Source of the DNA: Muribaculaceae bacterium
Lineage (GTDB): Bacteria > Bacillota > Clostridia > Lachnospirales > Lachnospiraceae
Assembly: GCA_023666425.1 (NCBI GenBank)
Contig: JAMPCA010000002.1
Coordinates: 124,001 to 188,000, forward strand
Reading direction: 5' to 3'
DNA: 64,000 nucleotides
Shown here: in pieces, positions 35,273 through 43,886 of the stretch
Layout of the letters: each line of letters begins with the position of its first letter
How positions within the stretch are numbered: the stretch's first letter is position 1
Translations under genes and position numbers: made by a program
The notes under the pieces: model-generated
The model's input: only the letters and a program-made list of their open reading frames with translations
What the model was told of the DNA's origin: nothing
Databases searched by the model: none

Positions 35273-36787
35273 CTATATCCCTCCCCAGAATTTTTCGTCC
35301 ATACTGCGGTAGCAGACGGCCTCTGCCAGATGCTTTACCCCAATCCTCTCACAGTGGTCGAGATCCGCCACCGTCCGGGCCACCCGGAGAATCTTGTGGC
35401 AGCTTCTGGCTGTCAGCTGCAGCTTGTCGTACATCTGCTCCATATAGCACAGCTCCTTATCCTTTAACGGACAGTATTCCTCCAAAAGCCCCGCAGGAAT
35501 CCGGCTGTTGCAGGAGAAGCTCTGCGCGGCATAGCGGATGCGCTGTAAGCTGTGGCACTCCTCCACTCTCTTCCGAATCTCTGCCGAGCTCTCATTTTTG
35601 CTCCTTTCCATGAGCTCCTGATAGGTGACGACAGGCGCCTCCACGCAGATATCCATCCGGTCGGCCAGCGGCCTCGACAGCCGTCCCAGGTACCGCTGCA
35701 GCATGGCGGGGGTGCAGCGGCATTTCTGCATGTCGGGATAATAGCCGCAGCTGCAGGGATTCATGGCGGCCAGCAGCAGAAAATCCGAAGGGTAGTCCAC
35801 GCTGCCCGCCGATTTCACCAGATGCACCTCATGCTCCTCCATGGGCTGGCGCAGCGTCTCCAGTGCGGTCTTATCGAACTCGGTCAGCTCATCCAAAAAC
35901 AGCACGCCCTTGTGGGCGAGGGAAATCTCCCCGGGACTTAGCATTGCGCCTCCTCCCACAAGTCCCGCCCGGCTGATGGTGTGGTGCGGACTGCGGAAGG
36001 GACGCTCCGGCATCCGCCCGTCTTCCAGCGCGCCCCGCACACTGTAGATTTTTGCAAGCTCCAGCCGCTCCTCCCCGGAAAGCGGCGGGAGTATTGTCGC
36101 CATGCGCTCTGCAATCATGGTCTTTCCCGCCCCCGGCGGCCCGACCATCAGCATATTGTGCATTCCGGCAGCCGCCACCTCCGCCACCCTGCGCAGAAAA
36201 GGCTGTCCGTTTATCTCGGAGAAATCCATCACCGGCCTCTCCCGGACAGCGGCGCAGGAGACCTCCACGGGTTCTTCATACGCGGCTCCTCCCAAAAAAG
36301 CCAGCAGGGCGGGAAGACTGCCAAAGCCTAAGATATTCTCCCTTCCTGCAAGCTTTGCCTCCTGCAGGCTGTCCGACGGAACGATAACGCTTCCGGTAAA
36401 ATCCCCGGCATCTGCCACAATGGGAAGAATTCCGCTCACCGGCAAAATATCTCCGCGCAGATTGAGCTCTCCCACATACATAAATTCTGCTGTTTTCGCC
36501 CCCAGTATTCCCAGCGCGGCCAGCAGGGCAACCGCAATGGCAAGATCAAAGCCCGTACCCTTCTTTTTGATATTGGCGGGGGAGAGATTGACTGTAATGC
36601 GCTTCGCCGGAAGCGCGATTCCACAGTTGTGAAGCGCCGTGCGCACCCTCTCCCTCGCCTCCCGCACCTCGGAGGAGAGAAATCCCACCATCTCAAAAGC
36701 GGGCAGACCCGCACGGATATCCACTTCCACCCGAACCGGAACCGCACGGATTCCAATCCGCATGGAAGTCATAATTGTACTATACAT
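35273..36787 (-). CDS. comM: ComM/YifB-type Mg-chelatase-like AAA+ ATPase
   Basis: A 504-residue member of the YifB/ComM family, an AAA+ helicase that promotes branch migration during natural transformation in other bacteria. The N-terminal Lon-protease-like fold (GLPAFEMVGFLSSEVREARE, then ITVNLSPANIKKKGTGFDLA) is followed by Walker A GPPGAGKT (about 216-223), Walker B LFLDELTEF and the Cys-rich CSCGYYPDMQKCRCTP segment typical of the family. The ATG at 36787 (MYSTIMTSMRIG) has AGAGGC 4 nt upstream; an upstream in-frame start adds hydrophobic sequence unlike ComM. Confidence 0.94.
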   Translation of the reverse strand: MYSTIMTSMRIGIRAVPVRVEVDIRAGLPAFEMVGFLSSEVREARERVRTALHNCGIALPAKRITVNLSPANIKKKGTGFDLAIAVALLAALGILGAKTAEFMYVGELNLRGDILPVSGILPIVADAGDFTGSVIVPSDSLQEAKLAGRENILGFGSLPALLAFLGGAAYEEPVEVSCAAVRERPVMDFSEINGQPFLRRVAEVAAAGMHNMLMVGPPGAGKTMIAERMATILPPLSGEERLELAKIYSVRGALEDGRMPERPFRSPHHTISRAGLVGGGAMLSPGEISLAHKGVLFLDELTEFDKTALETLRQPMEEHEVHLVKSAGSVDYPSDFLLLAAMNPCSCGYYPDMQKCRCTPAMLQRYLGRLSRPLADRMDICVEAPVVTYQELMERSKNESSAEIRKRVEECHSLQRIRYAAQSFSCNSRIPAGLLEEYCPLKDKELCYMEQMYDKLQLTARSCHKILRVARTVADLDHCERIGVKHLAEAVCYRSMDEKFWGGI

Positions 36788-36834
36788 ATATGCCTCTTTC
36801 CATCTGTAGGGAAATCTGCATAGAATCACGCATG

Positions 36835-36875
36835 AAAAAAAGATGAATCCATTGTACCACAAAATCCATCTTTTT
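36835..36875 (-). terminator. Intrinsic terminator after the SigK-like gene
   Basis: On the minus strand AAAAAGATG pairs with CATCTTTTT (9 bp, extendable by weaker pairs) around a loop of about 20 nt and runs into seven U. It lies about 25 bp after the sigK stop and before comM. A TACAAT inside the loop could be a -10 for comM, but its -35 is poor. Confidence 0.6.
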
Positions 36876-36900
36876 CCACCATTTTTTTATTTAGTTTATC

Positions 36901-37524
36901 CTACTCACTGAGAATTTTTCGAAGCTTGAGAAGCGCTTTTTTCTCGATGCGGGACACATAGGATCTGGAAATCCTAAGGTATTCGGAAATCTCTCTCTGC
37001 GTGCACTCCTCCTCGCCATCCAGACCGAAACGCTTGCGGATGATCAGATACTCCCTGGGGGAGAGCACTGCCTCCATCTGCCTGCGGATCTGGGCGATCT
37101 GCTCTCTCTGTTGTATGTCTGCCGCCACATCGGCGTCCTCCTGCTCCAGCACATCTACAAGATGAATCTGATTGCCCTCCTTATCTGTCCCGATGGGCTC
37201 AAAGAGGGAAACCTCACCCTTCGTCTTTTTCCTGCTGCGAAAGTGCATGAGCATCTCGTTGTCGATACAGCGGATCGCATAGGTTGCAAACCGGCTCCCA
37301 TAGTCTGTCTTAAAGCTCCCCACTGCCTTTAGAAGTCCTATCGTCCCAATGGAAATCAGATCCTCCATATCCTCCTCAGAGCTCTGATACTTTTTTGCCA
37401 CATGCGCAACCAACCGCATATTGTGTAAGATCAGTTCGTCTCTTGCGGCCGGGTTCCCCTTCGCAATTTCCTGCAGACACCCGGCTTCCTCCGACCGTGA
37501 CAGCGGAGCTAAAAAGGTTTTCAC
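36901..37524 (-). CDS. sigK: Sporulation sigma factor, SigK-like
   Basis: A 207-residue sigma-70 family factor closest in recalled sequence to the mother-cell sporulation factor sigma-K (LIxHNxRLVAHxxKK, EDLISIGTIGLLKAV, ATYAIRCIDNEMLMHFRSRK, PIGTDKEGNQIHLVDVL, TQREISEYLRISRSYVSRIE all match). Region 2 is about 20-95 and region 4 about 150-205. The start is a GTG at 37524. It lacks the roughly 20-residue hydrophobic pro-sequence of B. subtilis pro-sigma-K and is not interrupted by a skin element. SigE is a less likely alternative identity. Confidence 0.85.
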   Translation of the reverse strand: MKTFLAPLSRSEEAGCLQEIAKGNPAARDELILHNMRLVAHVAKKYQSSEEDMEDLISIGTIGLLKAVGSFKTDYGSRFATYAIRCIDNEMLMHFRSRKKTKGEVSLFEPIGTDKEGNQIHLVDVLEQEDADVAADIQQREQIAQIRRQMEAVLSPREYLIIRKRFGLDGEEECTQREISEYLRISRSYVSRIEKKALLKLRKILSE

Positions 37525-37610
37525 TCAGCACTCTCTCTGACATCTTTCTATCATTTTATGTGCTGAATGACTTTAACGTGCTTTTCCCACTCAAATTGGG
37601 ACTTCTACGG

Positions 37611-38213
37611 CTATTCCTCTTTCTGCGGAAGCCTCTGTGTCAGCTGCTCAAGCGCCCACCGCTCATACGGCACGCGCCCCTTTAACACCCGGCTCCTGAT
37701 ATAGGCAAAGGTATATTTCTCCCCCCGCACTGCGAGCATCGTCAGCAGATACTTAAGCAGAGCCTCTGTATCCGCGTGCATCATGTAATGCCCCTGCCCC
37801 TTTTTGTAATAAATGAGGGGACTGCTGTCTGTATACTTTTCCTTCTGGTAGTTCTTGGAGGCGCCGATGCGGTCCATAAACATCTCCACGACATACCTGA
37901 CCGGCATTTTCATGCCCGTCATGCCGCCGTGCCCGTCCTTTTTCGCCTGATAATCAATCCAGTACTCCAGATGATGCTTATTGCGCCCCTTGTGATGCAG
38001 CCATGCGGCGGAATAGCCCTTATCCTCCCGCTCCGCATTGTTCGGGCTGCGGTCGCCCTGATAATATTTGCAGCCCACCAAAAACTCTACAGGGGAATAC
38101 TTCGACCAGTCATGCATGATCCCCTGCCGGTAGAGTCCCACCTGAAAGCAGCCGGAGCGTACCAGCCTTTTATGTCTGACTATTGTTTTCAAATGCTCCC
38201 ATGCCTTGTTCAT
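37611..38213 (-). CDS. DUF5662 family protein
   Basis: A protein of about 200 residues that I recognise as DUF5662 (HLKTIVRHKRLVRSGCFQVG, HDWSKYSPVEFLVGCKYYQG, LHHKGRNKHHLEYWIDYQ, YMMHADTEALLKYLLTML). His, Asp and Lys residues in these motifs are strongly conserved in the family as I recall it, suggesting a metal-binding or HD-like enzyme, but no function is established. I start at the ATG at 38213 (MNKAWEHLKT). This overlaps the 3' end of the upstream GH13 gene by 44 bp. No good ribosome site is close, so translation may be coupled. Confidence 0.8.
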   Translation of the reverse strand: MNKAWEHLKTIVRHKRLVRSGCFQVGLYRQGIMHDWSKYSPVEFLVGCKYYQGDRSPNNAEREDKGYSAAWLHHKGRNKHHLEYWIDYQAKKDGHGGMTGMKMPVRYVVEMFMDRIGASKNYQKEKYTDSSPLIYYKKGQGHYMMHADTEALLKYLLTMLAVRGEKYTFAYIRSRVLKGRVPYERWALEQLTQRLPQKEE

Positions 38214-40110
38214 GTTTTTTACTACGCCTCTTTTTTTCAGATTTCCCAGGCCTGCTGACCAGTACACAGATGGACTGGGGCTTTAGATGTATGTACGCCT
38301 GCTGCTCCTGCCAGACGGGCTCCTCATAGCAGGGCGTCTCGCTGGCGCTGTCCATCACCAGATACCATTCCCTGTTCCCTGCAAGCTTCGGCAATGCAAG
38401 ACGGGAGACCGCCGCAAAAAAGTTGTATGCCACATAGACGTCGTCCGTCTTATCCGCCTCCCTGGAATATGCGCCGCAATACATCATTCCCAGACACATC
38501 TGCCCCACGTCCGGCTCTAAAATCCAGGCATTCTCCCCGTGGAAGGAGAGATCCGGCGCGCCTAATGAGCGGTAATCGCAAAACTGGAAGGGCGTCTCGT
38601 TAGAGAGAATGGGATGCTCTCTCCGAAAAGCCGCAAGCTGCCGTAAAAACTGCAATTCTTTTCTGTGGGAGCTCTCGTTACGCCAGTTCAGCCAGCCAAC
38701 CGTATTGTCCTGACAGTAGGCATTGTTGTTGCCCTGCTGGGAGTTGCCAATCTCGTCTCCCGCCCATACCAGCGGCACGCCCTGCGCCAAAAAGAGCATC
38801 ATCATACTGTTGCGCCACTTGATGCGCCGCAGGGAATTGATATACCGGCGGCGGCTGGGTCCCTCCACGCCGTAATTGTTGCTGAAATTCCAGGCATTCC
38901 CGTCCAGATTCCCCTCTCCGTTCGCCTCGTTGTGTTTATCGTTATACATGAACAGATCCGCCAGTGTAAAGCCATTATTGCCCGCTATGTAGTTCACATA
39001 GCCAAGCGTCGCCCCCTGCTTGCGCTGCTGGTCTGCAAACTCCCGCATATTGCTGTTGAGATGATTCAGGATTTTTCTGGCCGGATACATATATTCTTCC
39101 TTGTAAACAAAGAGCGTCCCGCGCCTCAGTTCCCCCGCCACTTCCGCAGGAAAGCTCTCACAGAACAGCTTCGTGCGGCTTAACATATTATCCTGCACGA
39201 CCGCTGTCAGGGGAATGCTGGGTCCCAGCAGATGAAAGCCGTCCACATGGTATTCTTTGACCCAGTAGCGCAGCGCATCCAGTATCAGGTTATGGTTCGT
39301 CCCCTCCGGGAAAAACATCTCCATGATGCACTCCATGCCGTGCTCGTGCAAACGCCGGATCAGCGTCTTGTACTCCACAGCCGCATTCTCCGGGTTCGAA
39401 GCGTAGGAAGCCTTCACCGCGAAGTAATCCCCCGGCCCATAGCCCCAGTAGTTGAGCTTTCCCCGCTCCTCCTTTGGAGCGGCCGGACGAATCACATCCT
39501 CCTCATCGGATGTCCATGTCACATACTCCGGCAGCTGTATCGTAACCGGAACCGGCATCTCCTCAAACTCATATACCGGCATCAGCTCGACACTGGTAAC
39601 GCCGAGACGCTTCAAATAACCGATCTTGTTCATCAGCGCGGCAAAGGTGCCCGGATGCTTTCCCCCCGCCTCCATGGTGAAGCCGCGCACATGCAGCTTA
39701 TACATAAACAGTTCGCAGGCAGGAATCTCCGGCGCCCGGTCCGCTCTCCAGTCAAACTCTTCCTCTGCAAACCCGGCATATACCTCATAGCCGTTTTCCT
39801 CCCGGCTGCTGTCATTCCAGTGCTCCCTGCCTGTCACCCGGCGGGCATAAGGATCCATCACAACATTCCCATTGATCTCATAATAATACTCATAATCCGG
39901 AACCGCAATCCCCCCGACCTCGACAGAGCGCAGAGAACCAAGGCAGAACTCTCCCGGAACCTCCAGCCGTACCCTGCTCTTATCTTTCCGGTTGACAAGA
40001 ACAACTGCACAGCAATCCTCCTTCTCCCCACAGAAGGTAAAGGTTATTTTATCCTGCCGTCTGCTCACTCCTAATTTCTCGTAATTTCCTTCTCTCATGG
40101 CATTTTTCAT
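38170..40110 (-). CDS. GH13 glycogen-debranching-like protein with degenerate active site
   Basis: A 646-residue protein with an N-terminal CBM48-like beta domain (about 15-110), a GH13 barrel and a C-terminal beta domain. It clearly aligns with GlgX/isoamylase-type debranching enzymes (LRYWVKEYHVDGF, DKHNEANGEGN, GVPLVWAGDEIGNSQQGNNN). Key residues are changed: the GFRFD nucleophile motif reads GFHLL (291-295), HDG reads NNG (378-380), and the region I D-x-x-x-N-H-T is missing. Only the general-acid Glu (about 318) may remain. It is therefore probably not a normal hydrolase; a glycogen-binding or regulatory role is a guess. The frame is otherwise intact. Confidence 0.88.
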   Translation of the reverse strand: MKNAMREGNYEKLGVSRRQDKITFTFCGEKEDCCAVVLVNRKDKSRVRLEVPGEFCLGSLRSVEVGGIAVPDYEYYYEINGNVVMDPYARRVTGREHWNDSSREENGYEVYAGFAEEEFDWRADRAPEIPACELFMYKLHVRGFTMEAGGKHPGTFAALMNKIGYLKRLGVTSVELMPVYEFEEMPVPVTIQLPEYVTWTSDEEDVIRPAAPKEERGKLNYWGYGPGDYFAVKASYASNPENAAVEYKTLIRRLHEHGMECIMEMFFPEGTNHNLILDALRYWVKEYHVDGFHLLGPSIPLTAVVQDNMLSRTKLFCESFPAEVAGELRRGTLFVYKEEYMYPARKILNHLNSNMREFADQQRKQGATLGYVNYIAGNNGFTLADLFMYNDKHNEANGEGNLDGNAWNFSNNYGVEGPSRRRYINSLRRIKWRNSMMMLFLAQGVPLVWAGDEIGNSQQGNNNAYCQDNTVGWLNWRNESSHRKELQFLRQLAAFRREHPILSNETPFQFCDYRSLGAPDLSFHGENAWILEPDVGQMCLGMMYCGAYSREADKTDDVYVAYNFFAAVSRLALPKLAGNREWYLVMDSASETPCYEEPVWQEQQAYIHLKPQSICVLVSRPGKSEKKRRSKKHEQGMGAFENNSQT

Positions 40111-40149
40111 TCTCTACCGCCCATCCTCGCTGTCAATCCCTACTTACAA

Positions 40150-40178
40150 ATTATACCCTTTTTTTCTTTACTTGTATA
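40150..40178 (-). promoter_or_regulatory. Promoter of the GH13-like gene
   Basis: On the minus strand TATACA (-35, 40173-40178), 17-bp spacer, TATAAT (-10, 40150-40155), about 40 bp upstream of the gene. It is divergent to, and 15 bp from, the consensus promoter of the DUF1292 gene. Confidence 0.6.
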
Positions 40179-40192
40179 GCTCCTATTTCAGA

Positions 40193-40221
40193 TTGACAAG
40201 AGAAAATCAACTCTATATAAT
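40193..40221 (+). promoter_or_regulatory. Perfect sigma-A consensus promoter of the DUF1292 gene
   Basis: TTGACA (40193-40198), exactly 17 bp, TATAAT (40216-40221). The gene starts 36 bp downstream of the -10. A perfect match to both boxes suggests strong constitutive expression unless repressed. Confidence 0.85.
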
Positions 40222-40257
40222 GAAAGAACACACAGATTGTAAAACGGGAGGGCTGAC

Positions 40258-40584
40258 ATGGCAGAAAATGAAAAAGCAACGCCTGTAACTGAGGACGAGA
40301 TTGATGATATCCGCGTGACACTGGAGCTGGACACCGGCGAAGTGGAGTGCGAGATTCTCACGATTTTTGAGGCCGGAGACCGGGACTATATCGCGCTGAT
40401 GCCCTTAGATCCCGACGGCGGCGAAAATGAGACCGGAGAGGTCTACCTCTACCGCTATGCAGAGGACGGGGAAGGTCTTCCGGAGATTACAATGATAGAA
40501 AGCGACGAGGAATACGAGACTGCCTCCGACCGTTTCGACGAGATCCTGGATGAAAATCTTTTTGAGGAGATGGAGGAGGATTAA
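40258..40584 (+). CDS. DUF1292 domain protein (YrzB-like)
   Basis: A 108-residue, very acidic soluble protein with the DUF1292 beta domain (VTLELDTGEVECEILTIFEA, then RDYIALMPLDPDGGENETGE and VYLYRYAEDGEGLPEITMIE). B. subtilis YrzB, next to yrzL/yrrK, is a small relative; no function is established. The ATG has GGGAGG 6 nt upstream and a perfect sigma-A promoter before that. It is one of only three plus-strand genes here. Its TAA interlocks with the TAA of the convergent helicase gene in a single TTAA. Confidence 0.9.
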   Translation: MAENEKATPVTEDEIDDIRVTLELDTGEVECEILTIFEAGDRDYIALMPLDPDGGENETGEVYLYRYAEDGEGLPEITMIESDEEYETASDRFDEILDENLFEEMEED

Positions 40585-42404
40585 CTCCTCCCCATCTCCC
40601 TCACAAATCTGGATACTTCTGCTTTTTTATTGTGCAGCTGCTTCACGGCGCACAGACAGAGGGCGGACTTCGCCCGGGTCACTCCCACATAGAACAGGCG
40701 GCGTTCCTCCTCAATCTCTGTATCCAGCACTGCCTTTTTGTAGGGCATAACGCCCTCGTTGACGTCAATCAGAAATACTCTTTCATACTCTAAGCCCTTC
40801 GCGCCGTGCAGCGTCGCTATGCTGACGGCCTCCGGGCTTTCTTTTGTCTGCCTTGCAAGCTCCTGCAGCTTATCTTTGTATTCGCGGATATGTAAAAGCC
40901 ACGCCTCCACGGTTCTATGCTCCTTCGCCGCATGTAAAAGCTCCTCTGCCGTCTCAAGAAGCTCCTCCTTTTCGATTCCCCGGTAAGCGGCATATTCCTC
41001 CAGATAACCGTCATAGCCAATGCCCCGGCGGATGTAGTTGACAGCCGCATAGGGACTCATGGATTTTAAGCGCTCCACATCCCGCCACAGCGTCTCGATG
41101 CGCTCAGCAATCCATGGCTTGTCCCCATACATTTTTATCCATTCGTCGAATGCCACCTCCGGCTCCGGCAGGCTGTCCCTGCCGATATAGCGCTTCGGCC
41201 TATTCATAACCGAAAGAAAATCCGCCCGCGCCCTGCTGCCTCCCGCGATGCGCAGATAGGCAAGGATATCCTTTGCAATCCAGTGCTCGTAGAGATCCGG
41301 CGTGCGCTCTCTCGTGTAAAAGGGAATATTCTGCTCCAGAAGCTGTTCCATGAGAAGCCGCGGCTGCAGGTTTGTCCGGCAGAGCACTGCAAGCTCCCGG
41401 GGACTTGTGCCCGCCGCAAGCGCTTTTTTTATCTCACGGATCACAAAAGCGTTCTCCTGTCTCTGATCTTCAAAGCACTGAAAAATAATCTCCCCCTTTC
41501 CCGCATTCGCAGAAGAAATTTTCTTCGGAAAACGGCGCCGGTTCACAGCGATCAGCCTCCCCGCCGCCGCCACCAGCTCCGGCTTTGCGCGGTAATTTGT
41601 CTCCAGCGTCACCTGCCCTGCCCCCGGATAATCTCTGGGAAAGCCCAGCATGAGCTCCGGCTTTGAGCCCCGGAAGCGGTAGATGGACTGGTCGTCATCC
41701 CCCACCACAAAGAGATTGTTGCGCGGCTTTGCCATCATGCGGATAATCTCATACTGAATCTGGTTGATATCCTGAAATTCGTCAATCAGTATGTAGGGAT
41801 ACCGCCTCTGCCATGCCGCCAGTATGTCCTCCCGCTGGTCGAACAGGTCGTAAGTGTAGGTCAGTATGTCGTCGAAATCCAGCAGCCGGTTTTCGGACAG
41901 CCGTTTCTGATACAGCTCATAGATTTTCCGAAAAATCTCCTCCCCGCAATGGCTGGAATAAAAATGCGCCGGATCTATACGGGAATTTTTAATCATGCCA
42001 ATCTCGGCAAGCAGATCGCCAATAAACTCATTTTCATCCTGATATTCCAGCGAAAACCGGGACAAAAGCTCCCGCATAAGCTGATAGCGCCGCTCCTCTG
42101 TGATTATATTGTCCGGCGTGAGGCGGTAGGCGGATTTCAGCACGCGAAAAAAGACGGAGTGAAATGTTCCGAATGTGACCGGCACTTCCCCCATCCTTCT
42201 GGAAAAACGCTCTCGCATCTCCCTCGCCGCCGCCCGGGTGAAGGTAATGACCAAAATACTGCCCGCCCCGATGTGGCGTTCCTGTATCAGATGGGCGACC
42301 CGCTCTGTGATCACGCTGGTCTTGCCGCTCCCCGGCCCTGCCAGCACAAGCATAGGGCCATCCCCGTGCAGGATGGCCTCTTTCTGTGATTGATTAAATT
42401 CCAT
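40581..42404 (-). CDS. UvrD/PcrA-like ATP-dependent DNA helicase (SF1A)
   Basis: A 607-residue superfamily 1 helicase. Walker A AGPGSGKTS is at about 22-30, motif Ia VITFTRAAAREMRER, motif II LIDEFQDINQIQYE, motif III GDDDQSIYRFRG, motif IV TNYR, motif V TLHGAKGLEYERVFLIDVNE and motif VI RRLFYVGVTRAK. It is about 130 residues shorter than PcrA and lacks the PcrA C-terminal tail, so it is probably a second UvrD-like helicase rather than PcrA itself. It follows gltX by 10 bp. Confidence 0.93.
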   Translation of the reverse strand: MEFNQSQKEAILHGDGPMLVLAGPGSGKTSVITERVAHLIQERHIGAGSILVITFTRAAAREMRERFSRRMGEVPVTFGTFHSVFFRVLKSAYRLTPDNIITEERRYQLMRELLSRFSLEYQDENEFIGDLLAEIGMIKNSRIDPAHFYSSHCGEEIFRKIYELYQKRLSENRLLDFDDILTYTYDLFDQREDILAAWQRRYPYILIDEFQDINQIQYEIIRMMAKPRNNLFVVGDDDQSIYRFRGSKPELMLGFPRDYPGAGQVTLETNYRAKPELVAAAGRLIAVNRRRFPKKISSANAGKGEIIFQCFEDQRQENAFVIREIKKALAAGTSPRELAVLCRTNLQPRLLMEQLLEQNIPFYTRERTPDLYEHWIAKDILAYLRIAGGSRARADFLSVMNRPKRYIGRDSLPEPEVAFDEWIKMYGDKPWIAERIETLWRDVERLKSMSPYAAVNYIRRGIGYDGYLEEYAAYRGIEKEELLETAEELLHAAKEHRTVEAWLLHIREYKDKLQELARQTKESPEAVSIATLHGAKGLEYERVFLIDVNEGVMPYKKAVLDTEIEEERRLFYVGVTRAKSALCLCAVKQLHNKKAEVSRFVREMGRS

Positions 42405-42414
42405 TTTTCCTCCG

Positions 42415-43869
42415 CTATGCCAAAAGCGCTATGCCTTTTCGAATCCGCTTTAAGGATTCCTCCTTCCCCAGCACCTCCATGAGCTCTGTCGCTCCGCCGG
42501 GCGTCATCTGCTTTCCTGAAACAGCGGTACGGACCGGCCACATTACATAACCGTTTTTTACGCCCTTCTCCTCCACATACCCGGCGAGCAGCGCATACAG
42601 CGCATCGTTGCTGTAATCCTCCTGCTGCTCCAGAAGGGGAAGCACCTCTGTGAGCACCGCAAGAGAACTCTCCTGTGTGGTCTTCATCTTTTTGTGGATG
42701 TACATTGCGGAGTCATACTCCGGCAGCTCCTCGAAAAAGTCAATGTGCCCCCGGATATCCGCCAGCGTCTCGATGCGGCTCTGTACCATGCGCGCAATTT
42801 TTCCCAGGTCATAGTCCTTCGTGACCACCTCCCGGATACAGGGCGCCGCCAGCTCATAAAAAGCGTCAAAATCCATCTTTTTCAGATACTCGCCGTTCAT
42901 CCATTTGAGCTTTGTAAAGTCAAACACCGCCGGGGACTTGCTCATATGGCGGTAGTTGAATTTTTGCACCAGTTCTTCCAGGGACATGAGCTCCTCATTG
43001 TCCTCCGGGCTCCAGCCCAACAGCGCCACGAAGTTCACGACCGCCTCCGGCAGAAATCCCTGCTCGGTCAGATCCTCAAAAGAGGCGTGTCCGCTCCGCT
43101 TCGACAGCTTCTGATGCTCCTCGTCCGTGATGAGCGGACAGTGGATGTACACCGGAACCTCCCAGCCAAATGCCTCATAAAGGCGGTTATACTTCGGCGA
43201 GGAGGATAAATACTCGTTTCCCCGCACCACATGGGTGATGCCCATGAGGTGATCGTCCACCACGTTCGCAAAATTGTAGGTAGGGTAGCCGTCGGACTTG
43301 ATGAGTATCATGTCATCAAGCTCGGCATTGTCCACTGTGATATCCCCATAAATCTCGTCCGCAAAGGTCGTCGTCCCCTCCCTCGGGTTGTTCTGACGGA
43401 TCACATAGGGCTTGCCCGCGGCAAGGTTCGCCTCCACCTCTTCCTTCGAAAGATGCAGGCAATGCTTGTCGTATATCGAAATCTCCTTGCCTGCAACCAC
43501 CGTCTTAAGCCCCTCTAAGCGCTCTTTTTCGCAGAAACAGTAATATGCCTCCCCTCTCTCGATGAGCTGCTTTGCATACTCCAGATAAATACCCTTCGCC
43601 TGCCTCTCGCTCTGTATATAGGGACCCACGCCCCCGTCCCTGTCCGGACCCTCGTCGTGCAGAAGTCCCGCGGTTTTTAGCGTGCGGTAAATAATATCCA
43701 CCGCGCCGTCCACATAGCGCTCCTGATCGGTATCCTCGATACGCAGTATAAAATCGCCGCCCTCATGCTTTGCAATCAGGTAGGCATACAGCGCGGTGCG
43801 CAGATTCCCCACATGCATTCTTCCTGTCGGACTCGGCGCAAACCGTGTTCTCACCTTTGCCATCTTCAT
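42415..43869 (-). CDS. gltX: Glutamyl-tRNA synthetase GltX
   Basis: A class I aminoacyl-tRNA synthetase of about 485 residues, the normal GluRS length. The HIGH-type motif is [20 protein letters not shown] near the N-terminus and the KMSKS-type motif is [14 protein letters not shown] at about residue 250; the anticodon-binding C-terminal region is complete. I place the start at the ATG at 43869 with AAGGAG close upstream; the ATG six bases later ([10 protein letters not shown]) is equally possible. No T-box leader precedes it. It lies between the hybrid kinase gene (17 bp) and the helicase gene. Confidence 0.96.
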   Translation of the reverse strand: MKMAKVRTRFAPSPTGRMHVGNLRTALYAYLIAKHEGGDFILRIEDTDQERYVDGAVDIIYRTLKTAGLLHDEGPDRDGGVGPYIQSERQAKGIYLEYAKQLIERGEAYYCFCEKERLEGLKTVVAGKEISIYDKHCLHLSKEEVEANLAAGKPYVIRQNNPREGTTTFADEIYGDITVDNAELDDMILIKSDGYPTYNFANVVDDHLMGITHVVRGNEYLSSSPKYNRLYEAFGWEVPVYIHCPLITDEEHQKLSKRSGHASFEDLTEQGFLPEAVVNFVALLGWSPEDNEELMSLEELVQKFNYRHMSKSPAVFDFTKLKWMNGEYLKKMDFDAFYELAAPCIREVVTKDYDLGKIARMVQSRIETLADIRGHIDFFEELPEYDSAMYIHKKMKTTQESSLAVLTEVLPLLEQQEDYSNDALYALLAGYVEEKGVKNGYVMWPVRTAVSGKQMTPGGATELMEVLGKEESLKRIRKGIALLA

Positions 43870-43886
43870 ATTCTCCTTTCCTTCCT

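Noticed and set aside
36901-37524. Interrupted sigK gene (skin element)
   Set aside because: The reading frame is continuous with all sigma regions present.
37530-37600. Terminator after the DUF5662 gene (CCCA/TGGG stem)
   Set aside because: The stem has only 5 bp and no U run follows.
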